In this document: positions 7,049 through 10,180 of the stretch, one piece after another
How the letters are laid out: every line of letters starts with the position of its first letter
How positions within the stretch are numbered: position 1 is the first letter of the stretch
Origin: RGIG5612 sp045598285
GTDB taxonomy: Bacteria > Bacillota > Clostridia > Lachnospirales > Lachnospiraceae
Direction: 5' to 3'
Assembly: GCA_045598285.1 (NCBI GenBank)
Contig: JAZLLU010000023.1
Location: forward strand, 1-10,180
DNA: 10,180 bases
The notes under the pieces: generated by a model
The model's input: only the letters and a program-made list of their open reading frames with translations
What the model was told of the DNA's origin: nothing
Database searches by the model: none
Program-made: the position numbers and the translations under genes

Positions 7049-7841
7049 ATGGCAGGATTACAAACTTGTACAAAGATGGCAAAAGAGCCATTCTACATAC
7101 CGAAGATAGATAAGAAGGTTTATTCTCTCGAAGAAATAAATTTCTTTATTTACAACAATATTAACCTAATCTATAAGGATTTCTTTAGCGATTCTCTTAT
7201 TGATTTTATTGAAGTTGGTCTTGGAAGGAAAGATATAGCCGATGGACTTAGAAAAATAAAAGAGAAAGATGGTAGCGCAAAAGAACTTATAAGTTTCATC
7301 TTGAAAGAAAGTTATTATTATTCTCCAAATGAGCTTGCAAGAATAGCTAACTTTGTTGTCAATATAGATAATATGACCGAAGCAGAAAGATTGAAAATCC
7401 AAGCTGATGGATTTTATAAAGCTGGACAGTATGAATCTGCACTTAGAGTTTATTTTGAAATTCTAAATAGGATAGACGAGGAAGATACTTTAACAGAAGC
7501 TTTCTTCGGTGGCATTGCATATTCAATTGGAACTATTTATGCAAAACTTTTCATGTGCAAAAATGCTAATAGTTACTTCTCGAGAGCTTATGAACTTTAT
7601 CCTGATACATCTTATGCCAAAGCGTGTGTTTATATGGCGCTTATCAATAATGATGAGGAAGAAATCTTAAAGACAATAGTTAAATATCATATAACAGATG
7701 AAGCGCTAGAAGTTATGAGAGCAAGGGTGCGTTCTTTGCGCCGTGAGATAGAGACTAGTGATGAAACACTTAATTTTATTTATACTTTTGAAAATGAGGC
7801 TGCAAGTCAGCAAATTATAGAACAATGGAAAGAAGAGTATT

Positions 7842-7858
<17 letters not shown>
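7049..7858 (+). CDS. TPR-repeat protein of unknown function
   Basis: This is a 269-aa, probably cytosolic protein with no signal peptide or membrane helix. The first ~105 residues are helical and unrecognised. A TPR unit is clear at about 112-145 (DGFYKAGQYESALRVYFEIL, with the G-Y-A pattern). A second, looser unit lies at about 152-190 (SIGTIYAKLFMCKNANSYFSRAYELYP). The C-terminus is charged and helical. TPRs mediate protein contacts, so together with its position directly after the Hsp70-like gene (1-base gap) this suggests an adaptor for that protein, by analogy with TPR co-chaperones. This is inference. The 3' end overlaps valS by 17 bases, which points to translational coupling. Confidence 0.8.
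7827..7837 (+). promoter_or_regulatory. Ribosome binding site for valS
   Basis: GGAAAGAAGAG ends 4 bases before ATG 7842 and lies within the last codons of the TPR gene. It fixes the valS start inside that gene and explains the 17-base overlap. Confidence 0.6.

Positions 7859-10180
<2,322 letters not shown>

Overview
The window is AT-rich DNA, most likely from a low-GC Firmicute of the gut Clostridia/Lachnospiraceae type. The evidence is the codon use (AGA, CTT, TTA, AAA), the RarA and ValRS sequence types, and a gene pair that resembles the DUF5717/DUF5716 families. Standard code applies. All supported genes lie on the + strand.

Region 1 (1-1133) is a cell-surface accessory module. Bases 2-223 hold the 3' end of a reading frame carrying a sortase-type sorting signal (NPKTGD, hydrophobic segment, KKARK). 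It runs without a stop into a second hydrophobic, signal-peptide-like stretch and a G8 homopolymer (179-186). One base fewer in that tract would join the signal peptide to the DUF6273-like protein at 186-1070. The last third of that protein contains a sharp compositional island (about 897-1046, roughly 58% G+C and 16% A by hand count). Its residues are rich in Y, D, S, L and C, on NNC/NNT codons that could derive from AAC/AAT. This is what the variable region of a diversity-generating retroelement (DGR) target looks like. A perfect 10-bp hairpin with a T-rich tail follows and probably acts as terminator. No reverse transcriptase or template repeat is visible in the window.

Region 2 (1134-1388) is non-coding. 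It contains an imperfect ~185-nt palindrome with two nested perfect hairpins (a MITE-like or structured-RNA element), then an extended -10 promoter placed so close to the rarA start that the mRNA may be leaderless.

Region 3 (1389-10180) is a tight housekeeping-style operon. The order is rarA (AAA+ replication-fork ATPase), a 1017-aa DUF5717-like protein (beta-sandwich plus helical repeats), a 424-aa DUF5716-like protein with an Hsp70/actin-type fold and degenerate phosphate loops, a 269-aa TPR protein, and valS, which is cut by the window end. Junctions are a 1-nt overlap (TAATG), a 5-nt gap, a 1-nt gap and a 17-nt overlap, so the five genes are probably co-transcribed and translationally coupled. 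The three middle proteins look like one uncharacterised cytosolic complex: an Hsp70-like core with two TPR-type partners.
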